Source of the DNA: Bacillota bacterium
GTDB lineage: Bacteria > Bacillota > Desulfotomaculia > Desulfotomaculales > Desulforudaceae
Direction of reading: 5' to 3'
DNA: 64,000 bases
Assembly (NCBI GenBank): GCA_040757205.1
Contig: JBFLXL010000004.1
Span: 1 to 64,000 of the forward strand
A program made the translations under genes and the position numbers. The notes under the pieces were generated by a model. The model did no database searches, was not told the origin of the DNA, and saw only the letters and a program-made list of their open reading frames with translations. Position 1 is the stretch's first letter, and every line of letters begins with the position of its first letter. This document shows positions 47,276-56,535 of the stretch, one piece after another.

Positions 47276-47447
47276 TTCGCGTCGCGTCTCCCTTCAATTC
47301 TACCGGCGCTGTGCCGGCACCTCAGGTTGGACCACCCTGTACGCACCAAGCCGCACACGGTGCCACCCGCGATGTGACTGCTTCTGTTAAGCTACTGGTC
47401 CTGACCCTTAACATAACCGCAATAGGGTGCCGGAAGGCGGTGCTTGC

Positions 47448-48383
47448 TTAGAGCACCAGGGCCAGGAGCGCCTTCTGGACGTGCAGGCGGTTCTCGGCCT
47501 CGTCCCAGATCACGCTGTGCGGGCCGTCCATGACTGCGTCCACCACTTCCTCGCCCCGGTGGGCCGGCAGGCAGTGCATGAAGATGTAGTCCGGCCGGGC
47601 GTGCGCGGTGAGCGCCTCGTTCACCTGATAGGCGGCAAAGGCCTTGACCCGGGCGGCGTGCTCGCTCTCCCGGCCCATGGACGCCCATGTGTCGGTGACC
47701 ACCACGTCGGCGCCGCGGACGGCGGCCACCGGGTCGGTGGTCGGCTCGACCGCCCCGCCGGCCGTCAGCGCTTCGGCGGCCGCCCGGTAGACCAGGTCCG
47801 GCGCCGGTTCGTAACCGCGGGGCGACGCCACGGCCACCCGCATCCCGAGGCGGGCCCCGCCCAGGAGGAGCGAGTGGGCGACGTTGTTCCCGTCGCCGAC
47901 GTAGGCCAGCTTCAGCCCGGCCAGGCGGCCCTTGTGCTCCAGAATGGTCAGCAGGTCGGCCAAAATCTGGCACGGATGTTCCCGGTCGGTGAGGCCGTTG
48001 ATGACCGGCACGCCGGCGTGGGCGGCCAGCTCCTCGACGTCGGACTGCTTGAAGGTCCGGATCATGATCCCGTCCACGTAGCGGGAGAGCACCCGGGCGG
48101 TGTCGGCCACCGTCTCGCCGCGGCCCAGCTGCAGGTCGGCGGCGTTTAAATACAGGGCGTGCCCGCCGAGCTGGAACATGCCGGTCTCGAAGGAGACCCG
48201 GGTCCGGGTTGAGGGCTTCTGAAAGATCATTGCCAGGGTCTTGCCGGCGCACAGCGGGTGGGCCTCGCCGGCCTTTTGCCTGGCTTTGAGGTCCCGGGCC
48301 AAGCCGAAGACGGCCTCCAGCTCCGGAACGGAGAAGTCCAGGATCGAAAGGAAGTCGCGCCCTTTGAGGCTCGTCAACCTCAT
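47448..48383 (-). CDS. argF: Ornithine carbamoyltransferase
   Basis: ArgF makes citrulline from ornithine and carbamoyl phosphate. The 311-residue protein shows the carbamoyl phosphate loop FQKPSTRTRVSFE and the ornithine-binding region HCLPAHRGEEV. Its start overlaps the argD stop by 4 bases (ATGA). The anabolic role is supported by the operon context. Confidence 0.97.
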   Translation of the reverse strand: MRLTSLKGRDFLSILDFSVPELEAVFGLARDLKARQKAGEAHPLCAGKTLAMIFQKPSTRTRVSFETGMFQLGGHALYLNAADLQLGRGETVADTARVLSRYVDGIMIRTFKQSDVEELAAHAGVPVINGLTDREHPCQILADLLTILEHKGRLAGLKLAYVGDGNNVAHSLLLGGARLGMRVAVASPRGYEPAPDLVYRAAAEALTAGGAVEPTTDPVAAVRGADVVVTDTWASMGRESEHAARVKAFAAYQVNEALTAHARPDYIFMHCLPAHRGEEVVDAVMDGPHSVIWDEAENRLHVQKALLALVL

Positions 48384-49588
48384 CCCTCGCTTTCTTGGGC
48401 CAGTGCGGCGGCCAGGATGTCCGCCGCGGCGTCCACCTCGGCCGGGGTCACCGTGAGCGGCGGCAGGAAACGCAGAATCCGGTCGCCGACGGCGTTGATC
48501 AAAAGCCCCGAATCCTGGCAGCGTGCCTGGATGACCTTGGCGGCGTCGCGGTCCAGTTCGGCGCCGATCAGCATCCCCAAGCCCCGCACCTCGCGGATGA
48601 AGAGGAAACGCGATTGCAGTTCCTCCAGCCGGTGGCGCAAATGCCCGGCCGTGCGCGTCACCCGGTCGAGGAAGCCGTCCTCCAGGATGGTTTCCACCGC
48701 GGCCGCCGCAGCCGCGCAGGCCAGGGGGTTGCCGCCGAAGGTCGACGCGTGGTCGCCCGGCGTGAACGCGGCGGCCACGTCCTCCCGGGCCAGGGCGGCG
48801 CCGATCGGGAACCCGCCGCCCAGCGCTTTCGCCACGGACATGATGTCCGGCGTGATCCCGTAGTGCTCGTGGGCGAAGAGCCGCCCGGTGCGGCCGATGC
48901 CGGTCTGCACCTCGTCCAGGATCAAAAGGAGCCCGCGTTCGTCGCAGAGCGCGCGCACCCCGCGCAGGTAGTCCGGGGCGGCGACGTGCACGCCGCCCTC
49001 GCCCTGGACCGGCTCCAGCATCACCGCGCCGGTGTGTTCCCCCACGGCGGCGCGCAGGGCGTCCAGGTCGTTGAAGGGGACGTGCCTAAAGCCCGGGGGC
49101 AGCGGCTCGAACCCCTGCTGGTACTTGGGCTGCCCGGTGGCGGTGAGCGCCGCGAGCGTCCGGCCGTGGAAGGACGCCCACGCGGTGATGATCTCGTAGC
49201 GTTCCGGGCCGTGGCGCTTTTTAGCGCACTTGCGGGCCAGCTTGATGGCCGCCTCCACCGCCTCCGCCCCGCTGTTGCAGAAGAAAACGCGGTCCAGGGC
49301 GGAATTTTCCACCAGGAGCCCGGCCAGGCGCACCTGCGGCTCGATGTGGTACAGGTTCGAGCAGTGCATCAGCACCCCGGCCTGCTCCCGGACCGCCGCC
49401 ACCACCCGCGGGTGGCAGTGGCCCAGGCCGTTCACGGCCACGCCGGACACAAAGTCCAGGTACCGCCGGCCCGCGGCGTCCCAGACGTAGGCGCCCTCGC
49501 CGCGCACCAGGGCCAGCGGCAGGCGGCCGTAAGTCTGCATCAGGTACCGCCCCGCCTGCGTGATGATCTCCTCCTGGTTCAAAACCAC
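48380..49588 (-). CDS. argD: Acetylornithine aminotransferase
   Basis: ArgD is a class III PLP aminotransferase that makes acetylornithine and may also serve lysine synthesis. The 402-residue product shows [31 protein letters not shown] and the PLP lysine in [15 protein letters not shown] chose the GTG of VVLNQEE, just after GGAGAGGGG; longer upstream starts lack a binding site. It overlaps argF by 4 bases and follows argB by about 80 bases with a palindromic repeat between. Confidence 0.95.
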   Translation of the reverse strand: MVLNQEEIITQAGRYLMQTYGRLPLALVRGEGAYVWDAAGRRYLDFVSGVAVNGLGHCHPRVVAAVREQAGVLMHCSNLYHIEPQVRLAGLLVENSALDRVFFCNSGAEAVEAAIKLARKCAKKRHGPERYEIITAWASFHGRTLAALTATGQPKYQQGFEPLPPGFRHVPFNDLDALRAAVGEHTGAVMLEPVQGEGGVHVAAPDYLRGVRALCDERGLLLILDEVQTGIGRTGRLFAHEHYGITPDIMSVAKALGGGFPIGAALAREDVAAAFTPGDHASTFGGNPLACAAAAAAVETILEDGFLDRVTRTAGHLRHRLEELQSRFLFIREVRGLGMLIGAELDRDAAKVIQARCQDSGLLINAVGDRILRFLPPLTVTPAEVDAAADILAAALAQESEG

Positions 49589-49650
49589 CAACCCCTCTCC
49601 TTGCTCCCCAGAGCGGCTCCCCACAAAGTCAAAAAGTGTCAGAGGAAATA

Positions 49651-49670
49651 GGGGACTGTCCCCCTTTTTA
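49651..49670. repeat. GGGGACTGTCCCC palindrome overlapping the argB stop
   Basis: On the minus strand the argB stop TAA is the TAA of CCTAAAAAGGGGGACAGTCC, so the gene ends inside the repeat. The same words surround the rnr stop. Confidence 0.75.
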
Positions 49671-50585
49671 GGGGAGGACCATGGTGCCGATGCCCTCGTC
49701 GGTGAAGACCTCCAGCAAGACGGCGTGCGGCTGGCGGCCGTTTAAGATGTGGGTGCGGTTCACCCCGGCCCGCAGCGCCTCCAGGCAGGCCTCGACCTTG
49801 GGGAGCATCCCGCCGCTGACGACGCCTGCTTCCCTGAGGGGGCCGACCTCCTCCATTCGGATGACCGACATGAGGGATTCCGGGTCGCCCGGACGCCGCA
49901 TGATCCCCTCCACGTCGGTCAAGAGCACCAATTTTTCGGCCTGCAGCGCGGCCGCGAGTTTCCCCGCCACATAGTCGGCGTTGATGTTGTAGCTTTCCCC
50001 GTCCGGGCCGACCGCGGTCGGCGCGATGACCGGGATGTAACCTTCCTTGATCACGTTCTTGATGATCTCGGGGTTCACCCGGGCCACTTCGCCCACAAAG
50101 CCGATGTCGACCGCTTCCCAACTGCCGTCGGACTTCTTGACTTCGGGCATTTTCTTAGCCGCCTCGAACAGGTCGGCGTCCTTGCCGCACAAGCCGATGG
50201 CGCGCCCGCCGGTCTTGTTGATCAGGCCGACGATTTCCTTGTTCACCTTGCCGACCAGGACCATCTCCACGATTTCCATGGTCTCGCGGTCGGTCACCCG
50301 CAGGCCGTTGACGAAGTCGGACTCCTTGCCGAGCTTGCGCAGCATGTCGGTGATGTCCGGGCCGCCCCCGTGCACCAGCACCGGGTGCATGCCCACGTAC
50401 TTCATCAGCACAACGTCCTGGATCACCGCCTGTTTCAGCCGGCGGTCCGCCATGGCGTGCCCGCCGTACTTGACGACCACGATTTTGCCGTAAAACTTCT
50501 TGATGTACGGCAGAGCCTCCACCAGGATTCCGGCTTTATCAAGCGCCGTAAGCTCCATCCCCATGTTCCCGCTGCCCCCGTCCAC
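49668..50585 (-). CDS. argB: Acetylglutamate kinase
   Basis: ArgB phosphorylates N-acetylglutamate and is usually the arginine-controlled step in bacteria with cyclic acetyl transfer. The 305-residue amino-acid-kinase protein shows VVKYGGHAM, VHGGGPDITDML and the region NINADYVAGKLAAAL. The N-terminal helix (LVEALPYIKKFYGK) is the type found in arginine-sensitive hexameric enzymes. A GTG start lies 8 bases after GGGAGG. The stop codon belongs to a palindromic repeat. Confidence 0.95.
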   Translation of the reverse strand: MDGGSGNMGMELTALDKAGILVEALPYIKKFYGKIVVVKYGGHAMADRRLKQAVIQDVVLMKYVGMHPVLVHGGGPDITDMLRKLGKESDFVNGLRVTDRETMEIVEMVLVGKVNKEIVGLINKTGGRAIGLCGKDADLFEAAKKMPEVKKSDGSWEAVDIGFVGEVARVNPEIIKNVIKEGYIPVIAPTAVGPDGESYNINADYVAGKLAAALQAEKLVLLTDVEGIMRRPGDPESLMSVIRMEEVGPLREAGVVSGGMLPKVEACLEALRAGVNRTHILNGRQPHAVLLEVFTDEGIGTMVLP

Positions 50586-50611
50586 TTTTCCAACCTCCCG
50601 CCTTCGCTTGA

Positions 50612-51835
50612 TCAGGTTCGGTAGTTAGCATTGATCCGCACGTAGTCGTATGAGAAGTCGCACCCCCACGCCCGGGCCTCGCCGTCCCCGTCGTGAAAGT
50701 CGACCGTGACCACCACCGGGTCCCGGGCCAGAATCATACCGGCCCGCTCCTCGTCAAAATCCAGCCCCCGCCCTTCGCCGGCCACCTGGAGGTCGCCCAG
50801 GTACACGTCGAAACGGTCGGGATTGAACACGGCGCCCGAATAGCCGGCGGCGCAGATGATCCGGCCCCAGTTGGCGTCGTTGCCGAAAACAGCCGTCTTT
50901 ACCAGGCTGGAACTGACCACCGCGCGGGCGGCCAGGCGGGCGTCCTCTGCACTCGGCGCACCCTTGACCCGCACTTCCAGCAGCCGGGTCGCCCCCTCTC
51001 CGTCGCGGGCGATCGCCCGGGCCAGGCGGGCGCAGACCGCGGTCAGCGCCTCCACGAAACGGTCGTAGGCGGCGCTGCCGGCGGCCGCCGGTTCGGCCCC
51101 GGACCAGCCGTTGGCGACGGCCACCACCATGTCGTTGGTGCTCGTGTCCCCGTCCACGCTGATCATGTTGAACGACCGGTCGACGGCGTAGCGCACGGCT
51201 TCCTGCAAGAGCCGCCCCTCAACAGCGGCGTCCGTGGTGACAAAAGCCATCATTGTGGCCATGTTCGGGTGAATCATGCCGGACCCCTTCGCGATGCCGC
51301 CGATGGTCACCACCGGCCCGTCCGGCACGGCTTTGAAACGCAGGGCGGCCTGCTTGGGCACGGTGTCGGTGGTCATGATCGCCTCGGCCGCATCGAGCCC
51401 CCCCTCGGCGCTCAAAACCGCCGCCGCCCGCGGGACCGCCTCCGCGATCTTCTCCAGGGGCAGGCGCTGCCCGATCACCCCGGTGGAGGCGACCAGTACC
51501 GTCTCCTCGGGGATGCCAAGCGCCGCCGCAGTCACGCGCCCCATCTCCAAGGCGTCCTCGATCCCGCCGGGGCCGTTGCAGGTGTTGGCGTTGCCGCTGT
51601 TGATGACCAGGGCCTGCAGCCGGCCGGCACGGACTCGAGGCATGGAGACCACGAGGGGCGCGCCCTTGACCCGGTTGGTCGTAAAGACCCCCGCCGCCGT
51701 TCCCGGGCGCTCCGAAAAAATTAGCGCCAGGTCCTTCTTGTTGCGTTTCAACCCGGCGTGCAGCCCGCTGGCCTTGAAACCCCCGGCGGCCGTGATCCCC
51801 CCGCCGTCCAGCCACTCAAACTCGAAATCAGGCAT
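50612..51835 (-). CDS. argJ: Bifunctional glutamate N-acetyltransferase/amino-acid acetyltransferase
   Basis: ArgJ moves the acetyl group from acetylornithine to glutamate and in the bifunctional type also makes acetylglutamate from acetyl-CoA. The 407-residue precursor carries the self-cleavage motif in MIHPNMATMMAF, where cleavage before Thr gives two chains, and the VINSGNANTCNG and GDTSTNDMV motifs. ATG follows AGGAGGGCTTGTG; a GTG one codon upstream is also possible. With argJ present no argA is needed. Confidence 0.95.
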   Translation of the reverse strand: MPDFEFEWLDGGGITAAGGFKASGLHAGLKRNKKDLALIFSERPGTAAGVFTTNRVKGAPLVVSMPRVRAGRLQALVINSGNANTCNGPGGIEDALEMGRVTAAALGIPEETVLVASTGVIGQRLPLEKIAEAVPRAAAVLSAEGGLDAAEAIMTTDTVPKQAALRFKAVPDGPVVTIGGIAKGSGMIHPNMATMMAFVTTDAAVEGRLLQEAVRYAVDRSFNMISVDGDTSTNDMVVAVANGWSGAEPAAAGSAAYDRFVEALTAVCARLARAIARDGEGATRLLEVRVKGAPSAEDARLAARAVVSSSLVKTAVFGNDANWGRIICAAGYSGAVFNPDRFDVYLGDLQVAGEGRGLDFDEERAGMILARDPVVVTVDFHDGDGEARAWGCDFSYDYVRINANYRT

Positions 51836-51870
51836 CACAAGCCCTCCTGGATTCTATATTCCTGTTCCTC

Positions 51871-52914
51871 CTAAGGATACAGCCCCGGGGACATCAGCCC
51901 CGTGGTCTCGTCCAGGCCGAACATCAGGTTCATGTTTTGCACCGCCTGGCCGGAAGCGCCCTTCACCAGGTTGTCGATCGCCGCGAGCACGATCACCCGG
52001 CCGGTGCGCGGGTCGGGGACCACCGCCAGGTCGCAGTGGTTGGTGCCGGCCACCGCCTTGGTCTGCGGCAGCACCCCGGGCAGGAGCACCCGGACGAACG
52101 GTTCCTCCCGGTAGTAATCGGCGTAAAGCTCGTATAGCTCGTCCCTGTCCGGCAGCGCCGCCGCCGGACGGGTGTAGATGGTGGCCAGGATCCCCCGGAC
52201 CATCGGCACCAGGTGGGGCGTAAAGGTCACGGTCAACTCCCGCCCCGCCAGCCTTCCCAACTGCTCCTCGATCTCCGGCGTGTGCCGGTGCATCCCCACG
52301 TTGTAAGCCTGGAAGTTCTCGTTGGTCTCGGCGAAATGGGTCTTCAGGGAAAAACCCCGCCCCGCTCCGGAAACGCCGGACTTGGCGTCGATCACCATCC
52401 CGCCGGGGTCGATCAAGCCCCCGGCCAAAAGCGGCGCCAGGCCCAGGATGGATGCCGTCGGGTAGCAGCCCGGGTTGGCCGTCAAGGCCGCACCGCGGAC
52501 GGCCTCACGGTTGACTTCCGGCAGGCCGTACACCGCATGGGGCAGCAGTTCGGCGGCGGTATGGGGCACCCGGTACCAGGATTCATACACCGCCTGGTCA
52601 CGGAAACGAAAGTCGGCCCCCAGGTCGACCAGCTTCTTGCCCTGGGAGAGCACTTCCCGGGCCACGTCCATGGAATGCCCGTGCGGCAGGGCCGTGAAAA
52701 GCACGTCCGCCCTGTCCACCAGGCGGGGCAGGTCAAGTTCCTCGCACTGCAGGTCGGTGTAGTTCTTCAGGTGCGGGTAAACCCGCCAGTAGTGCTCGCC
52801 GACATAGCTGCGGGAAGTCAAGCCGGCCAGTTCGACGTGCAGGTGGCGGGTCAACAGACGGACCAGCTCCGCGCCCGTATAGCCGGTGGACCCCACGATT
52901 CCAACCTTGATCAA
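51871..52914 (-). CDS. argC: N-acetyl-gamma-glutamyl-phosphate reductase
   Basis: ArgC reduces N-acetylglutamyl phosphate to the semialdehyde. The 347-residue product opens IKVGIVGSTGYTGAELVRLL and has the catalytic Cys motif ANPGCYPTA and the FTPHLVPMVRGI segment. I chose the TTG after GGTCGGGAG; a longer frame upstream runs through the promoter and is not translated. It is the first gene of the operon and lies just after a strong promoter. Confidence 0.95.
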   Translation of the reverse strand: MIKVGIVGSTGYTGAELVRLLTRHLHVELAGLTSRSYVGEHYWRVYPHLKNYTDLQCEELDLPRLVDRADVLFTALPHGHSMDVAREVLSQGKKLVDLGADFRFRDQAVYESWYRVPHTAAELLPHAVYGLPEVNREAVRGAALTANPGCYPTASILGLAPLLAGGLIDPGGMVIDAKSGVSGAGRGFSLKTHFAETNENFQAYNVGMHRHTPEIEEQLGRLAGRELTVTFTPHLVPMVRGILATIYTRPAAALPDRDELYELYADYYREEPFVRVLLPGVLPQTKAVAGTNHCDLAVVPDPRTGRVIVLAAIDNLVKGASGQAVQNMNLMFGLDETTGLMSPGLYP

Positions 52915-52945
52915 TGCTCCCGACCCCCCAGAACTAATGTTCATA

Positions 52946-52974
52946 ATTATACAAAGACATCTATAAAAATTCAA
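52946..52974 (-). promoter_or_regulatory. arg operon promoter with candidate ARG box
   Basis: TTGAAT (52969-52974) and a perfect TATAAT (52946-52951) are 17 bases apart. Over the -35 lies TGAATTTTTATAGA (52960-52973), which matches the ARG box TGAATWWWWATTCA in its left half and centre and partly in the right half. ArgR/AhrC-type repression by arginine is inferred. Confidence 0.75.
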
Positions 52975-53064
52975 CCTTAAATTTCGGAACGGGTGCCGAT
53001 TTCTGAACGCCGAATTTCTGAACAATTGCGGATTTAGGGGAAGAGGGTAGTATTGAAGGGAACC

Positions 53065-54117
53065 TCAAAAAAGCCCCCCGCGCCGCGGCCGCCGCTCGGA
53101 GTCCGTGACGCGCGCCTCCCCGGCGATATTCAGGGCGTAGCCGCAGTGCGCGCAACGGTTGCCGGCACTCAAGTGCAATTCCCGGACAATGTACCCCGAC
53201 CGCTCAATGACCTTTTTTTGGCATTGCGGGCAGTAAGTATAACCGTTTTCCACGTCCCAGACGTTCCCCAGGTACACATGGGCGAGCCGTTCTTTAGCGA
53301 TCTCCCGGGCGCGCCGCATCGTCTCGAGCGGCGTCGCGGGAAGATCCAGGCGGTAGTTCGGAAAATAGCGGGACAGGTGCAAAGGAATCTCCGGGTTGAT
53401 CCCGGCTATCCAAGCGGCCAGCTCCCGGATTTCCTCCGGGGAGTCGTTCTCCCCGGTGACCAGGAGCGTGGTCAGCTCCACCAGGCACCGCGGCGCCGCC
53501 GTCTCGACCGTGCGCCGGACCGGGTCCAGGCGCCCGGCACACATCCGGCGGTAGAAGTCGTCGGTGAAGGCCTTCATGTCGATGTTCATGGCGTCCACGT
53601 ACGGCAGAAGCCGCTCCAACGGCTCCGGTTCAATGAACCCATTGGTGACCAGGACGTTTTTCAGGCCGGCCTTGCGGGCTTGCATTGCCGTCTCGTAAAC
53701 AAACTCGTACCAGACCACCGGTTCGGAATAGGTGTAGGCGATCCCGATGCAGTGGCGGTTCTGCCGGCGGGCGAGCTCGACGATCTTGGCGGGCGTGACC
53801 CGGATGGTCGAGGGCTCCCCGTGGGCGATCTCCCAGTTCTGGCAGAACCGGCAGTGCAGGTTGCAGCCCACCGTGCCCAGCGAGAAGATCTCGTGCCCGG
53901 GGTGGAAGTGGTACAGTGGTTTCTTCTCGATCGGATCGACACCGTAAGAGGCGACCTCCCCGAAGTTCAAAGTGTGTAAAACGCCGCCCACGTTCTTGCG
54001 CACACGGCAAACACCGGTGCGGCCTTCCTTGATCACGCACCGGTTCGGGCAAAGCACGCAGGTGACGTATTGTTGCTCCGGTTCGGCGACAAAGAACTCG
54101 GCCCGGCGCAAGGGCAA
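53065..54117 (-). CDS. amrS: AmmeMemoRadiSam system radical SAM enzyme
   Basis: This 350-residue radical SAM protein shows the cluster motif CNLHCRFCQNWEIA, an N-terminal Cys pair (CVLCPNRCVIKEGRTGVCRVR) and a C-terminal zinc-like set (YCPQC...CAHCGYA). It belongs to the AmmeMemoRadiSam group, in which it is found with AMMECR1 and Memo proteins. The reaction is not established from sequence; similarity to pyruvate formate-lyase activases suggests radical or methylation chemistry on a protein or RNA partner. It lies 20 bases after the fused AMMECR1/Memo gene, so the two are cotranscribed. Confidence 0.9.
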   Translation of the reverse strand: MPLRRAEFFVAEPEQQYVTCVLCPNRCVIKEGRTGVCRVRKNVGGVLHTLNFGEVASYGVDPIEKKPLYHFHPGHEIFSLGTVGCNLHCRFCQNWEIAHGEPSTIRVTPAKIVELARRQNRHCIGIAYTYSEPVVWYEFVYETAMQARKAGLKNVLVTNGFIEPEPLERLLPYVDAMNIDMKAFTDDFYRRMCAGRLDPVRRTVETAAPRCLVELTTLLVTGENDSPEEIRELAAWIAGINPEIPLHLSRYFPNYRLDLPATPLETMRRAREIAKERLAHVYLGNVWDVENGYTYCPQCQKKVIERSGYIVRELHLSAGNRCAHCGYALNIAGEARVTDSERRPRRGGLF

Positions 54118-54137
54118 CCCACCTTCCTTCGCTTGGA

Positions 54138-55550
54138 TCAGGTGTAGCGGGTGACCGTGAAGCGCTCCACCTTGATGGGCGCGTCCGGCGCGAGACCGGC
54201 TTTTTCCCGGACGATGGCCAGCTGGTCCGCAACGGTGTCGATCCCTTCCAGGTCGGGCAGGAGCACCCCCGAGCGGCGCCCGTGCGACACGACCACCCCG
54301 TACTGCTTCGGGTCCAGGGTGGACAGGTCCTCGACCGGCTCAAGCGGCGACAGCACGTCCACCGAATACTGGAGGTCCTCCAGTTCCGCCGCGCGCACGG
54401 GGAAGAAGCGCGGATCGCGGTTGGCGGCCGCCAAGGCGTTCTGCAGCACCTCTTCCACGATGGTATCCCGCGTGGGCAGGATGGTGCCGATGCAACCGCG
54501 GAGTTGACCGTGCTTCTTGATGGAGACGAACGTCCCTCCGGAACGCTGGAACTCGGGCGGAACGTCGCCCGGATCAGGCGGCTCGGTTTTGCGGCAGTGG
54601 CTCTCCACCTGCCGGCGGGCGAGGCTTGCCAGGTAACTCTCCCGGGTCCGCCGGGCGGCGAGGGCTTGAGCCCGCCGTTCCCGGAGTTCCTCCGCCAGCT
54701 CTTCCCGGCCTGCCGGCCGCGGTTCCCCGGGGACCAAGGCGGCGACCATGTAGCCCACCCCGAAGGGTGCCTCGTAGGACAGCACCTCGGAAACGAAATC
54801 CCGACCGTCCAGCGCACCCAGCATCATAATGATCGGCCGGAGGCCGCATTCGCCGGCCTCCTCGGCCAAGTCCTCATCTATTTCCACCAGGCCCCGGAGG
54901 TCTCCCCGGCGGAGCAGCTCGACCACCCGGGCGTCAAAATCTTTGGCGGCGCGGCTGTACCCCGCCGGTGCGTCCCGGGTCAACCGGTGGGACAGGTCCC
55001 CGCTGGCGATGAGGGCCGTTTTGCGCTGCAGGGCCGCGGCGGCTTCCCGTACGGCCCGGCCGAAGAGGTAGAGCTTCTCACGGGACATCAGGCCCATCCC
55101 GGCCACCACCAACGGCAGTTCCGCGCCGGCCCGCCGCAGCCAGTACAGGGGCGCGGTGACACCGTGGTCCAGGCCGGTGGAGGCCCGGCCCCGGTAGATG
55201 CGCTCGGCCTGTTCGTCGACGGCCACCGTGAGCAAGTCGTAAGCCTCGCACTTGATGCGGATCTCGGCGGCCAGTTCGAGGTCGTTGGGCAAGTCGAAGG
55301 CGACTTTCGGCGCGCCGAACCGGCTTAAGTCACCCCGCAGCCGGGAAACCATGGTGATCCCGACGCCCTCGCCGAACACCGAGCCGTGAGGCGTGATGAG
55401 CACCAGGGTCTCGGTGCCGCTCGCGGTGATCCGCCGCCCCAGTTCCAGCAAGGCGTCCTGCGAGGCCGCCGTATCCGCCGCCCGCCGGCCGCCCACCTCG
55501 GGCACCATCACCGGCGGATGCGGCACGATGCCGCACAATACCACCGTCAT
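54138..55550 (-). CDS. Fused Memo-like and AMMECR1 protein of the AmmeMemoRadiSam system
   Basis: This 470-residue protein joins two domains often encoded apart. Residues about 1-270 are a class III extradiol dioxygenase-like Memo domain (GIVPHPPVMVPEVG, LVLITPHGS, ALIASGDLSHR with metal-binding His). Residues about 295-470 are the AMMECR1 domain with the signature GQLRGCIGT and RDPRFFPV. I chose the ATG 9 bases after GGAGG. It precedes the radical SAM gene. Metal-dependent chemistry is likely, but the substrate is unknown. Confidence 0.9.
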   Translation of the reverse strand: MTVVLCGIVPHPPVMVPEVGGRRAADTAASQDALLELGRRITASGTETLVLITPHGSVFGEGVGITMVSRLRGDLSRFGAPKVAFDLPNDLELAAEIRIKCEAYDLLTVAVDEQAERIYRGRASTGLDHGVTAPLYWLRRAGAELPLVVAGMGLMSREKLYLFGRAVREAAAALQRKTALIASGDLSHRLTRDAPAGYSRAAKDFDARVVELLRRGDLRGLVEIDEDLAEEAGECGLRPIIMMLGALDGRDFVSEVLSYEAPFGVGYMVAALVPGEPRPAGREELAEELRERRAQALAARRTRESYLASLARRQVESHCRKTEPPDPGDVPPEFQRSGGTFVSIKKHGQLRGCIGTILPTRDTIVEEVLQNALAAANRDPRFFPVRAAELEDLQYSVDVLSPLEPVEDLSTLDPKQYGVVVSHGRRSGVLLPDLEGIDTVADQLAIVREKAGLAPDAPIKVERFTVTRYT

Positions 55551-55589
55551 GGCCAAAAGCCTCCTCGAATGCCATTTATCCCAATTATT

Positions 55590-56408
55590 TTACCCCAGCC
55601 ACCGGTTTATTACCAGCCCGCTCCAGATGAAGTAGCCGCCCAATGTAACCAGGAAGAACCCGCACACCGCCAGGATGCCGCGGTAAATCCGGGGTGTCAG
55701 GAAGCGGCCGCTTCCGGCGACCGCCGCCGCCACCAGGCTGTACCAGGCCAGGTCGGCCATGACGTGGCCGGAAAAAAAGGCGGCCAGGCCGGCCGGACCC
55801 CGTTCGAGGGAGAGGGTAATGTAGCCCAGGCCGATGGTCGCCCACCAGAGGATGAAGTAGGGATTGGCCAGGCTGGTGGCGATCCCGAGGCCCACCAGGC
55901 GCGGCGCGTAACGGGTGCCCGACGCCGCCCCCGCTTGGGTTCCGGGAACGGTAACGGCGCGGGTTTCGGGAATGGTGACCGAGGCCGCCATGGCCGCGTT
56001 GCCGTCGGCGGTTCCCGTTTTCGCCGCGCCCACCGTTGCGGTTCCGGCGCGCTCCGCGTGGATCGTGGCGGCAACAGACCCCGGCTTGCCGCCCGCGGCC
56101 ACGGCCAACTGCACCCGCCCCCGGAGGGCGTCCCGGGCGATACAATACCCCATCCAGATCAGAAAGCCGCCGCCCACGACGGCGATGAACGCGGTCACCT
56201 CCGTCCGGACCAGGACGGCCGCCAGCCCGGCGGTCAGGGCCATGATCAGCGCGGCCTCCAGGAGGCCATGGCCCAGGATCAGAAGCGGGCCGGCCCGGAA
56301 GCCGTGCCGGGCGGACTCCGCCACCGCGAGGGTGAGCAGGGGTCCCGGCATCATCGCCCCGGTCAGGCCGATGACAAAGGAAGTGGCGAAAATGAGTTCG
56401 ATCGGCAT
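55590..56408 (-). CDS. LysE/RhtB-type amino acid exporter with inserted linker
   Basis: This 272-residue membrane protein belongs to the LysE family: FVIGLTGAMMPGPLLTLAVAES at the start, GHGLLEAALIMAL, and SLANPYFILWWATIGLGY after the insertion. Usual length is about 205-210; here about 60 Ala/Gly/Thr-rich residues (roughly 105-170) stand between helices three and four, after RGRVQLAVA and before RLVGLGIATS. The frame is open and the transmembrane parts are intact, so the linker is probably a cytoplasmic or periplasmic loop. Substrate unknown. Confidence 0.85.
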   Translation of the reverse strand: MPIELIFATSFVIGLTGAMMPGPLLTLAVAESARHGFRAGPLLILGHGLLEAALIMALTAGLAAVLVRTEVTAFIAVVGGGFLIWMGYCIARDALRGRVQLAVAAGGKPGSVAATIHAERAGTATVGAAKTGTADGNAAMAASVTIPETRAVTVPGTQAGAASGTRYAPRLVGLGIATSLANPYFILWWATIGLGYITLSLERGPAGLAAFFSGHVMADLAWYSLVAAAVAGSGRFLTPRIYRGILAVCGFFLVTLGGYFIWSGLVINRWLG

Positions 56409-56535
56409 TGCGTTATCTCGATTCTCCTTGCCTAATCTTCAAGCCCTGGTGCGTCCGGCCCGCGACCGCGGCGGCGGGCTAAAAACCGCCTCCGGGGTGC
56501 ACAATAACCGGGGATACCGGAAGGAGGCCCGGCAA

